Origin: Crocosphaera sp. UHCC 0190
GTDB taxonomy: Bacteria; Cyanobacteriota; Cyanobacteriia; Cyanobacteriales; Microcystaceae
Length of the DNA stretch: 64,000 nt
Reading direction: 5' to 3'
Assembly: GCF_034932065.1 (NCBI RefSeq)
Contig: NZ_JAYGHP010000016.1
Span: 1 to 64,000 of the forward strand
Positions 8,300-17,685 of this stretch are shown here, in pieces (positions within the stretch are counted from its first letter, which is position 1; the number at the start of each line of letters is the position of its first letter). The notes beneath the pieces are model-generated. The model worked only from the letters and a program-made list of their open reading frames with translations. It had not been told where the DNA came from and made no database searches. Position numbers and translations under genes: made by a program.

Positions 8300-9781
8300 T
8301 TAAACAGACATTTCTAACTCTTGTTCAGAATCTAAATTAATGTTAGATTCATCAAGTGCTTCTTCAGGAATTTCTGGTGTTCCATCTTTTCCTTTTCCTG
8401 TATAACTAGCGATGGCTAATAAAGCTAAATCTCTGGCTTGTTTCCAGTTATTATCTTTGTGCAGCCATTGATATATTTCTGCACCAACACCTCTGGTTGC
8501 TTTGCTACGATGACGACTTAAAAAATCGACCATTGTTTTAGCAAAATCTTGTTGGGTACTTGGTCTTAGTAAACGATTAATGACTTTATCAGTTGCTTGT
8601 TTATAATCAAGGGGACGACCTTGTTTTTGAGCTTGTATAATTTGCTCTCGTAAGAAACTACTAAAAGCTCCTTGTACAGCATCAAAAAATGTTTGCTCTA
8701 AAACATCAAGATATTGGGACATACTAATTAATCCTTTTCGTTCATAAAGTTCATTTTGTTTGTAGAAGTCGTAGAAACCTGAATACCAGGGTTTACCAGT
8801 AATCAGGTTGTCGCAAAGCCAAGGTAAAATCTTGGAAATAGCTAACCATGTTTCTCCTTTATCATTAGTGCGAACTTGAGGTTTAAAAAACTGAAAGGCT
8901 GAATCATATAAAGCTAGAATTTCGTCATTAGCTTTGACTCTATAAACGGCTTGTTTGAGGTAACTTTGACTACCATCCCATTGCTGTTTACCCAATTGAT
9001 AAACTTCACAGTAATCTACTCGAAGATCTTGACTATCTTCAATGAGTTTTTCTTGTAATAAAAAGCGTAATGCCGATTCTCCAGAACTACTAGAACGAAA
9101 ATCTCGGTAACTACTTCCAGAAAAAATCTTACGCCGTTTTACCCACTCTTTGATATTTTTTATTTCGGGAATAACGACGGCTGAACGATATCCAGATAAT
9201 TGATAGTAACTACACGCTAATGGCAGAAAAACAAGAGCTAAAAAACCTTGGGGAGATTCTTGATAAGCTCCATGAGCAAAACATTCAACTAAACCGGGTA
9301 AATGATGACCTTTGATGGGGATGTTGGGTTTAAATGTTCCCTTGCTGCTGAAAGCATCCTTAAAATCTCTAGTGTAGTAACAATCTTCAATAGGACGAAA
9401 AGGGCGAGAAATTTCGGGTTGACCTTCATCGATCATAAAGCTTAAAGATACTTCGTTTTTACTCAGTTTTCTTTGTTGCCCATGTTGAAGGAATGTTCTT
9501 GTTACCCCTTCAGTAAAGGTATATTTTCCTTGTTGATCGAGATTAAGTGCAGGAACATCTAAATAACCATCTTCAAGATGATAAGTTTGTCTAAGTAAAC
9601 TTAAAATAGCTTCTTGATCACTACACTCCCATGACAGATTTACTTCGTCTTCAGTAACTTTCCATGAAAAAGGAACATCCGACGGATTGATAGCATCCAA
9701 AGCTAATGCTAAACCAGCGATTCCCCCACGGTGAGGTAATAAGGTATTGGGATCAAAAATAGATAAAGTAAGTTCTGTCAT
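8300..9781 (-). CDS. cas8: Type I Cascade large subunit Cas8 (Cmx8/DevT-like)
   Basis: 493 aa. The opening LTLSIFDPNTLLPHRGGIAGLALALDAI and the mid-protein FAHGAYQESPQGFLALVFLPLACSYYQLSGYRSAVVIPE match what I know of Cmx8-type large subunits. Assignment also rests on size and on position between cas3 and cas7. Cas8 recognises the PAM and recruits Cas3. It overlaps the end of cas3 by 4 bp (ATGA). I am sure it is the large subunit but less sure of the exact subtype label. Confidence 0.82.
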   Translation of the reverse strand: MTELTLSIFDPNTLLPHRGGIAGLALALDAINPSDVPFSWKVTEDEVNLSWECSDQEAILSLLRQTYHLEDGYLDVPALNLDQQGKYTFTEGVTRTFLQHGQQRKLSKNEVSLSFMIDEGQPEISRPFRPIEDCYYTRDFKDAFSSKGTFKPNIPIKGHHLPGLVECFAHGAYQESPQGFLALVFLPLACSYYQLSGYRSAVVIPEIKNIKEWVKRRKIFSGSSYRDFRSSSSGESALRFLLQEKLIEDSQDLRVDYCEVYQLGKQQWDGSQSYLKQAVYRVKANDEILALYDSAFQFFKPQVRTNDKGETWLAISKILPWLCDNLITGKPWYSGFYDFYKQNELYERKGLISMSQYLDVLEQTFFDAVQGAFSSFLREQIIQAQKQGRPLDYKQATDKVINRLLRPSTQQDFAKTMVDFLSRHRSKATRGVGAEIYQWLHKDNNWKQARDLALLAIASYTGKGKDGTPEIPEEALDESNINLDSEQELEMSV

Positions 9782-12126
9782 TGTGATTTTTTCTCCTCAT
9801 TGTTAATTTCATAAGCCCCTAATTCAGAGGAATAAGCCCACTGATTGTTAGGGGCAACTGGATAAAATTTATACTTATCCCAGTCCTTAACCTTTTTTGA
9901 ATCAGCAGGAATAGGAACGGTATAACGAGGTATTTCTTTTGACCGTAAAGACTTAATAGTTTTCAAATCTTGCTCAAGTAATACCGTCACATTAAAACCA
10001 GCCTCTCGCAAAAATGTAGGATAGGTCTGCCAACTTTTATCCAATAAAACTGATTCTTTATCAGGCTTACCTTTTTCGCCAGATTGTTCTAACCATTGTG
10101 CTAAATCTGCTTGACAAACTTCATCAGTGAATGACTTAATTAAATTTAATCCATTTTCAAGTTCTTCTTGACTATAGGGATAGCTAACTTTTTCATCAGG
10201 ATAAAATAAGGCATCTTTTGCCTGTCCGCAATGGCGACGATTTAATCGCCCCAAACGCTGAATTAATCCGGCTGGATTGGCAATTTGACTAACTAATAAT
10301 GTCGCTGATAAATCAAGGGACATTTCAGCAACTTGGGTAGCGATCACCAACATTGGCTCATGATTTTCTGGTTTAAAAGCATCTACAACATCACGGTGAT
10401 GTTGTACCCGATCTTGATAGCGAAACCGACTATGGTAGATTAAAGCGTTTAAGCCTTTCGCCTTTGCTTCTTTATAAACAGCAATTGCTGTATTTACCTG
10501 ATTACAAACCCATAGCACTTTTCCCCTATTGTTAAGTTCTTGTTCAACCCTGTCCCAATCAGGCGTTTCAGTATAGTGGAAATGATAACGGGGTTGTGTT
10601 TCTAATTCTTCAGGGCCACTAATAATCTCAATAGGTTCTCCCACAGCTTCTAAGATCATTTCCTTTTGCCAAGGTAAAAATGAAGCTGACATCAGTAAAA
10701 TAGGTGCTTTGACAACTTCGAGAAAACGTAGTAACGCCCCAAATAGTCGATTATCGTAACAATGAACTTCGTCAAAGACAAAAGCAGCTTGTGCGATCGC
10801 AGGAAAACAATAAATGGGTCTACGATTACATTGAAGCAGTCCGAGAACAGTATCTACTGTACAAACAATGGCTTCTCGTCCCCAGGCTTTAAAAGACTCC
10901 AATTTAAGCGCACCTTCATTATTAATTCCTTCTCCTGCATCGTCTTCTTCTCCTGTCATTGCCATTTCTAAATCCACATCAGCACGAGAATGAAGAAGAA
11001 CGGAATCAACTTGATTATGAACATAGTCCAGAAAACCCTCAGTGCTAGTCCCTGTTGTTGGATAACAAAATATCAATTTTCTGCCCAATGCTTTAGATTT
11101 TGCCCAATTATAAGCTCCCAATGTTTTCCCTGTACCACAGCCGGCCCGTGCTAGGGTAACTCTTGCTGAACTTTGTGCTAATTTGACTTGAAATGGTCTT
11201 AATTGATTTCCCTCAAGTCGAGCATTAATTACTTGTTGAAGTTTCTGCTCATTAAGAGTTCTTGTGACTTCAACTGTAATCCATTCTTTAATAGATGTTC
11301 TTCTTTCCTTCTTAATCGATTCATTGGCATTAGGGATGGCGGAACCAATTGCATCTCCGGCAATTAACAGAGCTTTGATAACAGCCAGAAAAACAGGATC
11401 TGGTTGCCATTCATTCGAGAGAAACTCTCTAAGTTTTCCTCTCTTATCCTTGATCTCTTTAATTGACCAGACAAGAGAAGCTTCTTCAAAAAGCTGTTTT
11501 TTAAACTCCTTTGAAAATTTAATCTTCTCAGGTAAATTTAGAGCTTTTACTCCATATTTTAGCAGTTGATGAAAGTGTCGATTAAATTGAGGTTTCCCCT
11601 TAACTCTATCAATGACGTAGAAAGATAATTTATCATCTCCACTCTGACGAATTTCTCCTAATTCATCCGTACATTTTCCTCCTCGACCTCCTAATTTAAG
11701 ATGATGTCCCCCTGCTGCTGCTAAAGCTATTAAAAAATCGCCTTCTCCTTCCTCTAACCATTCCTTAAATTCCCAAGCTAACAGCACTGAAAGCACTTCA
11801 TGTCGCAGAAGTTGAGGGTTATCGGGAAGAAATCGTTTGGGATAAGCTTTTGACATTTTAGAACGTACAACTCCTTGAAAATGCTCATTAGCTTTTCCCC
11901 AGTCATGAATATATGCACTCTTACGGGCTGTCGCTCTGAGATAGGAGAGGGTATAATTAAGACCAAACTGTTGAATCAGGCGATCACCTAAAATATCAAC
12001 TAAGGTAGTGACAGCATTGACCACATCTGCGGTGTGTCCAACCAATCCATAAGAACCTTTCCAGTGACCTAAATTAAAGGACTTAGCCAGTAAAATATTA
12101 GGGTCTAGTTTAGGATTAAGCTGCAT
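9778..12126 (-). CDS. cas3: CRISPR-associated nuclease-helicase Cas3
   Basis: About 782 aa from the ATG at 12126. I chose this start because AAGGAGG lies 6 bp upstream and the overlap with cas6 drops to 11 bp; an upstream in-frame start at 12180 would overlap cas6 by 65 bp. The HD nuclease comes first (HTADVVNA, AYIHDWGKANEHFQ, GGHHLKLGG). A superfamily-2 helicase follows with Walker A AGCGTGKT, the DEVH box in FVFDEVHCYD, SAS, and QRLGRLNRR as motif VI. Cas3 is recruited by target-bound Cascade to unwind and degrade DNA. All catalytic motifs appear intact. Confidence 0.95.
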   Translation of the reverse strand: MQLNPKLDPNILLAKSFNLGHWKGSYGLVGHTADVVNAVTTLVDILGDRLIQQFGLNYTLSYLRATARKSAYIHDWGKANEHFQGVVRSKMSKAYPKRFLPDNPQLLRHEVLSVLLAWEFKEWLEEGEGDFLIALAAAGGHHLKLGGRGGKCTDELGEIRQSGDDKLSFYVIDRVKGKPQFNRHFHQLLKYGVKALNLPEKIKFSKEFKKQLFEEASLVWSIKEIKDKRGKLREFLSNEWQPDPVFLAVIKALLIAGDAIGSAIPNANESIKKERRTSIKEWITVEVTRTLNEQKLQQVINARLEGNQLRPFQVKLAQSSARVTLARAGCGTGKTLGAYNWAKSKALGRKLIFCYPTTGTSTEGFLDYVHNQVDSVLLHSRADVDLEMAMTGEEDDAGEGINNEGALKLESFKAWGREAIVCTVDTVLGLLQCNRRPIYCFPAIAQAAFVFDEVHCYDNRLFGALLRFLEVVKAPILLMSASFLPWQKEMILEAVGEPIEIISGPEELETQPRYHFHYTETPDWDRVEQELNNRGKVLWVCNQVNTAIAVYKEAKAKGLNALIYHSRFRYQDRVQHHRDVVDAFKPENHEPMLVIATQVAEMSLDLSATLLVSQIANPAGLIQRLGRLNRRHCGQAKDALFYPDEKVSYPYSQEELENGLNLIKSFTDEVCQADLAQWLEQSGEKGKPDKESVLLDKSWQTYPTFLREAGFNVTVLLEQDLKTIKSLRSKEIPRYTVPIPADSKKVKDWDKYKFYPVAPNNQWAYSSELGAYEINNEEKKSQ

Positions 12127-12775
12127 CAATTTCCTCCTTAGCCGAATAAAACCATCCACAGCCAAAATGTTTACGGCCACCTAATCCTAATCCTTGGAGT
12201 TTGAGAGAATCGTCTTCATTTAATCCTTCAACCACAACGCCATAACCTAAGACATTTTTCTCTCTAATTTTGATTGCTCTTAAAGCTAAATTTCCTTCGT
12301 AATTACTATCAATAAAAGCTTGGCCATTAACTTCAATTCTTTCTAAAGCCTTCTGACAAGATTCTAAAAAGTGAAAAGGGGCTTCTTGACTATTCCATTT
12401 TTCTAAACGAAATGTAACTAATCTTGCTTTCAGTGTGTTACTGGTTTCAGGCAAAGTTAAACGAGGTTGAACTAATCGTATTAAATGTCCCCTAATATCT
12501 AAAACCTGATTTTGAAGAAAGCGATACCATTGTGTTGCTTGTTCTGCTGGACATCTAAACCGAAAACGAGACTTATTATTAAGATAAATGATTCCATTTT
12601 TATCAGGAATACCAGGAATACTAGAGAGTAAAATTTCTGAGGATAAATTTTGGTGATCTAGTAAATTAGGTTGATGTTCTTTACAGATATGTTTGATAGC
12701 CGAATACAGTGCATAGCCATGATCAGCCGGTAAAGTTTTGCCCCTCAAGGAACATTGAATCTCCAGAAAATTCAC
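12116..12775 (-). CDS. cas6: CRISPR RNA-processing endoribonuclease Cas6 (Cmx6-like)
   Basis: 219 aa. The start carries FLEIQCSLRGKTLPADHGYALYSAI, the typical first strand of Cas6, with a nearby His that could be catalytic. The C-terminus has the glycine-rich loop GLGLGGRKHFGCGWF. Cas6 cuts pre-crRNA at the base of the repeat hairpin. It is first in the cas operon, 13 bp after the WYL regulator, and overlaps cas3 by 11 bp. Confidence 0.87.
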   Translation of the reverse strand: MNFLEIQCSLRGKTLPADHGYALYSAIKHICKEHQPNLLDHQNLSSEILLSSIPGIPDKNGIIYLNNKSRFRFRCPAEQATQWYRFLQNQVLDIRGHLIRLVQPRLTLPETSNTLKARLVTFRLEKWNSQEAPFHFLESCQKALERIEVNGQAFIDSNYEGNLALRAIKIREKNVLGYGVVVEGLNEDDSLKLQGLGLGGRKHFGCGWFYSAKEEIDAA

Positions 12776-12788
12776 AGTTAACTCCTTT

Positions 12789-13787
12789 TTAATTGGTAGA
12801 ATTTTTATAAAGTTGACTCATCCCCTCAACTTCGGCCTTAACCAAGTTGACTAACTCGACTGGTTCTTTAACCACTGCTCCTTTGCCATAACCCAACACC
12901 CACCGTTTAAGGTCATTGAGTCCCCCATTCACCAGATGTAAAGTTAATGAACCATCATCATGTTCGGTAATCTCTTGGGTAACGTGCCAACGACGTTCAC
13001 GAATAAATGGGGCATTAGCAGCATCAAACCAGATTTTAACAGGAACAGGTTTGCCTCCAACCTCTGCTTGAAAGATTTGGTCAAGATAAGTTTGGGCATC
13101 AAAGTTAGGCTCACGTTCAAAGGTTTCATCAAGGACTTTTATTTGTTGAATACGATCAATACGAAACCAGCGCATTTCGCCCCGTTTATGACAAAAACCA
13201 ATGACATAAGGATTAGTGGCACGATACACATGAACTAAATAAGGATCAACCACTCGTTCAGAATATTGATTACGGGTGGCTGCATAATAATGAATCCAAA
13301 TCCGTTTAGAGGAACGACAGGCTTCTAACAACTTCTGCCATATTTCAGGGTCAAGGTTCGTTTCAGCCCCTGAGCGAAAGACTATCCTCTCATCAGCTAA
13401 TTGTTGTAAATCAATCCAAGTTTGTTCCGGTAATCGCTCTGATAGCCGTTCTATGGATGACCGTAATTCCTTCTCATAAGCTGAACCCGCATAAGATTGC
13501 AGCATTCTTGCTCCCAAAGTCAAGGCAAATAATTCACCAATACTCAAGGAAATACTCGGTAATCGCCAAGTAGAATTGGTGTAATACCACCCCTCTTTCT
13601 TGTTATAGTCCAAAGGAGCCATCAAGCGATCGCGCAAGAAATGCAAGTCATCTCTTATAGTCCTTTCTTTGACTTCTAATTTTTCAGCCAAAATTGATTG
13701 TGTGATTCGCCTTTGATAGCGAAGTAACTCATCAATTTGCAATAATCGTTCAAGACGACGCGGCGACAAGGCAGTTGTTTGCCCCAT
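12789..13787 (-). CDS. WYL-domain transcriptional regulator of the cas operon
   Basis: 332 aa. Residues ~1-70 form a winged helix (RLERLLQIDELLRYQRRITQSILAEKLEVKERTIRDDLHFLRD). The C-terminal half is a WYL domain (RIWIHYYAATRNQYSERVVDPYLVHVYRATNPYVIGFCHKRGEMRWFRIDRI) ending in a WCX-like region. WYL proteins sense nucleic-acid ligands or nucleotides and often control CRISPR loci in cyanobacteria. It is the first gene upstream of cas6 on the same strand, so it probably regulates its own operon. Repression or activation cannot be told from the sequence. Confidence 0.88.
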   Translation of the reverse strand: MGQTTALSPRRLERLLQIDELLRYQRRITQSILAEKLEVKERTIRDDLHFLRDRLMAPLDYNKKEGWYYTNSTWRLPSISLSIGELFALTLGARMLQSYAGSAYEKELRSSIERLSERLPEQTWIDLQQLADERIVFRSGAETNLDPEIWQKLLEACRSSKRIWIHYYAATRNQYSERVVDPYLVHVYRATNPYVIGFCHKRGEMRWFRIDRIQQIKVLDETFEREPNFDAQTYLDQIFQAEVGGKPVPVKIWFDAANAPFIRERRWHVTQEITEHDDGSLTLHLVNGGLNDLKRWVLGYGKGAVVKEPVELVNLVKAEVEGMSQLYKNSTN

Positions 13788-13992
13788 TGGAAACCCTCAA
13801 AAACTCTTGTTGACCCAATCTTAAGCAACTAACCCGGCAAAAAATGATCCGCCTTTTCAAATTCAGTATTCCCACTTGCTACATTTTTCTATCATCTTTG
13901 ACCCAAATTGTTTTTGGTGCAGCGTGACTGTCTTTTTCTCTCAAGGAAGATAAGCATTAATACTTAGGATAGAAACTTGGGCTAATCCGCGC

Positions 13993-14112
13993 TTAGGATT
14001 CAGCAACTTTCTCAATTAAATGTTGTAACTTAGGATAATGAGTAAAAGTCTGTTGTTGCCGGTTGATAGGTGAAAAATCATTTAAAGAGGCATAAAAACG
14101 AAAACTAATAGG
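13993..14112 (-). pseudogene. C-terminal gene remnant, Mut7-C/MoaD-like
   Basis: An open minus-strand stretch with no start codon reads PISFRFYASLNDFSPINRQQ and then QTFTHYPKLQHLIEKVAES before a stop at 13993-13995. RFYA-LNDF-P is the opening of the Mut7-C ubiquitin-like domain. The piece is cut off on both sides by stops and is therefore probably a decayed fragment. The rest of 13788-14158 shows nothing else that I can identify. Confidence 0.35.
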
Positions 14113-14158
14113 TTATTTCTATATCTCTGTCCCTATTTATAAGTGATGTACAAGAATT

Positions 14159-14908
14159 ATGAAAGGTCAAAATACTCCCTCACTGTCAATCTTTGTCTTA
14201 TCTCTCTCCATTTTGACGTTCATTACTATTTCTTTAACGATAAACCCTATGATTGTTCAAGCACAACAGCAATTACTTGAAACAACATTAATCGCACAAA
14301 GTAACCGTACAAGGCGAATTCAGTTTGATAGAGGTGCTACTTCAAAAACTGTTAAAGATTCTGTTGTTAGAGGAACCAGAGATATTTATTTAGTGGGAGC
14401 ATCAGCACAACAAACTATGAAAATTTCTCTGAGTTCTCTTGAAAATAATGCAGTTTTTGATTTAGTCACTCCTCAAGGCGCAGTCATTAAAAAAGAAGTA
14501 ACAAGTGCTAATTTAGTTTTGCCATTAAGTGGAGACTATAAAATCATTGTTGGTGGCACCAGAGGAAATGCTACTTATCAATTATATGTTGAAATTAATA
14601 ATGCCGTAAAAACTGAAACCTTAAAAACTAAGAACTTTAAAATTACCATTAATTCTAATTGTCAAGAAGGGGAAGTAACCTGTGATCATGTGTCTTATGA
14701 GGGAATTAATGTGAATACGGGGGAGTCCCTACAATTAATAGGTAAAACCCTTCATACAACTTGTGCTGATGGAATTACACCCTGTCGATTTCTGGGCTAT
14801 GAATTTCTCAATGGAAAGTATCGTTATATGGTTACAGAAGATGGCTCACTTTTAGTTTATCAAGGAGAAAAGCTACTCTTAGAAGAACAGGGAACTTGGC
14901 ACGATTAA
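14159..14908 (+). CDS. Secreted protein with PPC-like beta domain
   Basis: 249 aa. A long signal peptide (FVLSLSILTFITISLTI, cleavage near VQAQQ) is followed by a domain reading FDRGATSKTVKDSVVRG, DIYLVGASAQQTMKIS, GDYKIIVGGTRGNATYQL. That is the pattern of bacterial pre-peptidase C-terminal-like beta domains often found in cyanobacterial exported proteins. The C-terminal half has paired Cys and a GYEFLNGKYRYMV beta strand, resembling inhibitor-type beta sandwiches. The molecular role is unknown. Confidence 0.7.
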   Translation: MKGQNTPSLSIFVLSLSILTFITISLTINPMIVQAQQQLLETTLIAQSNRTRRIQFDRGATSKTVKDSVVRGTRDIYLVGASAQQTMKISLSSLENNAVFDLVTPQGAVIKKEVTSANLVLPLSGDYKIIVGGTRGNATYQLYVEINNAVKTETLKTKNFKITINSNCQEGEVTCDHVSYEGINVNTGESLQLIGKTLHTTCADGITPCRFLGYEFLNGKYRYMVTEDGSLLVYQGEKLLLEEQGTWHD

Positions 14909-14932
14909 GACACAAATTATTACTATTAATCT

Positions 14933-15520
14933 TCATTTCCACTCCTTCCCAAATGGTTGCCCCCAATACGGCCAACATTCCTTATTGAAAGGACTTCTGT
15001 ACTTTAATATCAAATCTCGTTCCCATTCTAACAAAACTTTTTTATCAGCAGGAATATGTTCCCAAAAGGCAGACACCACAGCCTCATCAAGTTTATGAAT
15101 GCGGTGCATTTGGATATAATTTCTGATATAATCCTTACAGTAATGAACTCCTGACCAACGCTGATTAGCTGTTAACTTTGTTTCTCCTACATATAACAAA
15201 ATTGGTAAGGTATTATCAATGATAAAATAAAGACAGCCGTTACTACTTTCATCTTCAAACTGTTTAGATTCAGGCCTTCTCCAAAACAAAGATGAGTGTA
15301 TTTTTAAGTCAAAGGGTTTAATATCATCTACGGTATGCCAAGATGTTTTAGGCATTTCAAATAAAGTTTGTTGTTGCGGTGGGTTACTATTTCTGACCTG
15401 ATTTTGATAGTTAAATATTCTCTGTTTCCATTTAATTAAAGATTCTTTGTCCATGATTAGACTTTCTTTTCTAGGAGTTAGAGATGAGGAGTTAGTATCA
15501 AATAAGTTAAGTTGTTTCAT
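14933..15520 (-). CDS. GIY-YIG-like nuclease domain protein
   Basis: 195 aa. A variable N-terminal third is followed by CLYFIIDN, then LLYVGETKLTANQRW, the latter corresponding to the second strand and Arg helix of GIY-YIG nucleases. FWEHIPADKKVLLEWERDLILKYRSPFN near the end supplies the catalytic Glu region. These domains cut or nick DNA. No partner gene is evident. The family match is fair, and the first tyrosine motif is divergent (LYF). Confidence 0.6.
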   Translation of the reverse strand: MKQLNLFDTNSSSLTPRKESLIMDKESLIKWKQRIFNYQNQVRNSNPPQQQTLFEMPKTSWHTVDDIKPFDLKIHSSLFWRRPESKQFEDESSNGCLYFIIDNTLPILLYVGETKLTANQRWSGVHYCKDYIRNYIQMHRIHKLDEAVVSAFWEHIPADKKVLLEWERDLILKYRSPFNKECWPYWGQPFGKEWK

Positions 15521-15758
15521 TAGTAATTATTCTGTGACTTTTTTCGATAAACTTGATTATTTAATAAAGACTATTTCTTGTTCATTAGATAAAGTTTCAT
15601 CATAATGATACCCTATTTTAAAATAGGTTTTGTGGTTGCAGGAACCGCAAAAACATCATCAAATACTAAAGTTTTAGCTGAAGAAAGAATTAAAAGCATT
15701 CAAAAAGTCAACATTCATAATTGATTATTAGCTTATTCATTTTACCTTAAATTTAAGA

Positions 15759-16432
15759 TTATTTTTCAATCATTAACCTAGTTTTCAGATTTTCATCATC
15801 AGAAGATAAATTTTTCAGGGTTAAGTAAAGAAAAACACTAAGCATCGCCGCAAAAAAACACCAAACTGAGACAAAAGTCACTTGAAAGAAGAGGTTACTG
15901 AGGATGAATGATATAATAATTAGGGTTCCAAATAATTTTAATAAGAAACGTTCCGTAATCAAGAAAGGAAGTGATATTATCGACAAATATAAATATTTAC
16001 TCGCTTCATAAAAAGGAATTAATTTTAAATCATAAAATATATTTCCTGAAAAGACTTGAGGTTTAATTCCATGATAAATTGTCCAGGTTAATAAATAAGT
16101 ACCTAATAAAAATCCGAGAATCGTCAATCCTAATAAAAATTTTTTTTCTTATTGTCTTTCTCTAATAAATAAATAGAAAGAGGACTTAACACTAACCAAA
16201 GAAATGTGGCAAACAGTAAAAAACCATAAGTCCCAACTCTAGTAAATTGACTCAATGAACTATTATTAATTCCTGTCCAGACTAATCCTTCTAAACTTTG
16301 CTGTAAAGCAAATAAACAAGGAAATGAGCTTAATAAAGCTTCTCTTTTTGATGATGTTTGTCTAATCGTTCCTATTCCTAGTAGTAATAGACTCGCTCCT
16401 GCTGTAAAGCTCACTGTTGCAGAAAAGCACAT
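15759..16432 (-). pseudogene. DUF6629-like membrane protein split by a homopolymer frameshift
   Basis: Two adjacent frames together make one membrane protein. 16130-16432 starts MCFSATVSFTAGASLLLLG, the typical opening of this family, and ends at NKKKNFY. The second half (15759-16127) reads FLLGLTILGFLLGTYLL once the frame is restored and adds further transmembrane helices. The break lies in a run of eight A on the coding strand near 16135-16142; nine A would restore the frame. This could be a sequencing error, a true frameshift, or a slippage site. Function unknown. Confidence 0.65.
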
Positions 16433-16451
16433 AATATTCTCCTAAGTATTA

Positions 16452-17180
16452 TTAAACCCAACCTCCGAAAATAGCTAATCCCCAAAATCGCCAAGGGTTA
16501 GCAACAGTCTTGAATCCGGCTGAAGATAACATCCTTAAATGAGTTTCTAATGTGGCTAAACGATCTTGTGTTGAATAACCTTGTGGCTCACTATTCCCTA
16601 TACTCGAACGAACTTCTTGTTGAGTTGTCCCTTGGTTTATTGTCCATTGTTCTCTTAACGTCAAATAGATTTCTTGTAATTGTGGTGATTCTTGTAAAAT
16701 AGGATCTGCATTCCAAAAACAGCCACCATTAGATAAATTCTGTCCAATACAAGTAAATAGCTGTTGTTTCATTTCATCACTGAGATGATGAATGGCTAAA
16801 GAAGAAACACAACCATCAAAATTAGTCCCTATTTCCCCTCCCATTTCCCCATTCGCCCATGCTCCAAAATCAGCTTGAATAAAAGTTATACGCTCCGAAA
16901 GTTGAGTTGTTTCTAATTTAGATTTTGCCATCTCAATCATTCTGGGAGAATAATCGACACTCACAACTCTCGCATTAGGGCAATGTTTCAACAGTCTTAA
17001 ACTCAGTTCTCCCGTACCACAGCCTAAGTCTAAAAGACGACGACTATTAGGGGAAATACAAGCAACAAGAGTATCAAGCATTAAATCATAATGAGGGACT
17101 AATTGACGAATGCCTGTATCAAAAAGTTGGGTGTCCGCAAAAACTTCCCCTGGATAAATCGTTGCTGCCATATCTGTCAT
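16452..17180 (-). CDS. Class I SAM-dependent methyltransferase
   Basis: 242 aa. The SAM-binding motif I is RLLDLGCGTGELSLRLL (residues ~45-60), motif II ends in VVSVDYS with the acidic residue that holds the ribose, and ITFIQADFG precedes SSLAIHHLSDEMK. The substrate cannot be told; similar small-molecule methyltransferases act on quinones, amines or lipids. It stands alone, 20 bp downstream of no obvious partner. Confidence 0.8.
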   Translation of the reverse strand: MTDMAATIYPGEVFADTQLFDTGIRQLVPHYDLMLDTLVACISPNSRRLLDLGCGTGELSLRLLKHCPNARVVSVDYSPRMIEMAKSKLETTQLSERITFIQADFGAWANGEMGGEIGTNFDGCVSSLAIHHLSDEMKQQLFTCIGQNLSNGGCFWNADPILQESPQLQEIYLTLREQWTINQGTTQQEVRSSIGNSEPQGYSTQDRLATLETHLRMLSSAGFKTVANPWRFWGLAIFGGWV

Positions 17181-17220
17181 ATTTAACCCTAATTATTTTT
17201 TATGGGATGAAGTAATTCCA

Positions 17221-17685
17221 TTAGATATTAAGCTCCCTTAAAGCCAAACGAATTTGTTCTAAACGTCGGCGATTTAATCCTAAATCAAACTGACTATTCC
17301 GAGAAGCTGAACGCAGTTGAATGAGTGGCTGATTGGGCGGAAAATAAAACTCAAGTTCATCAATTCCCCCGAAAATCTTGCCAGTGGATTCTGCCCTGAT
17401 ATAATTATCAGTTGTTTGAACCACTTTGGTTCTAGGAACAACAGTTAAGACTTTCAATAAGATTTCTCTGGCGTGGTTACTATCAGTATGGTAAGGAATC
17501 GGTGCAATATAAGATTTACTTTCTTGACTATCACTTACCACACAACTTACTCCTGATGGACAGGGTAATAAATGACCTTCTCTGAGTCCGTTATTCTCAA
17601 TTAACTCAGTTCCATAAGCCACTGAATTCGTCAAAAAAAAGCTTAATAATCCCACGATTATAATTGACCAAAAATGACGGCTCAT
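17221..17685 (-). CDS. Secreted DUF1499-like protein
   Basis: 154 aa. Signal peptide (IIIVGLLSFFLTNSVAYG), then LLPCPSGVSCVVSDSQESKSYIAPIPY and VVQTTDNYIRAESTGKIFGGIDELEFYF, ending SRNSQFDLGLNRRRLEQIR. The CPxxxNCV-like start and the LGLNRRRLE end agree with DUF1499. It abuts the TspO-like gene upstream with a one-base overlap, so the two are probably one operon. Function unknown. Confidence 0.65.
   Translation of the reverse strand: MSRHFWSIIIVGLLSFFLTNSVAYGTELIENNGLREGHLLPCPSGVSCVVSDSQESKSYIAPIPYHTDSNHAREILLKVLTVVPRTKVVQTTDNYIRAESTGKIFGGIDELEFYFPPNQPLIQLRSASRNSQFDLGLNRRRLEQIRLALRELNI

Noticed and set aside
12116-12180. Cas3 start at 12180
   Set aside because: It would overlap cas6 by 65 bp, while the ATG at 12126 has AAGGAGG at proper spacing.
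15605-15724. 39-codon plus-strand frame
   Set aside because: Too short, no ribosome-binding site, no similarity recognised.
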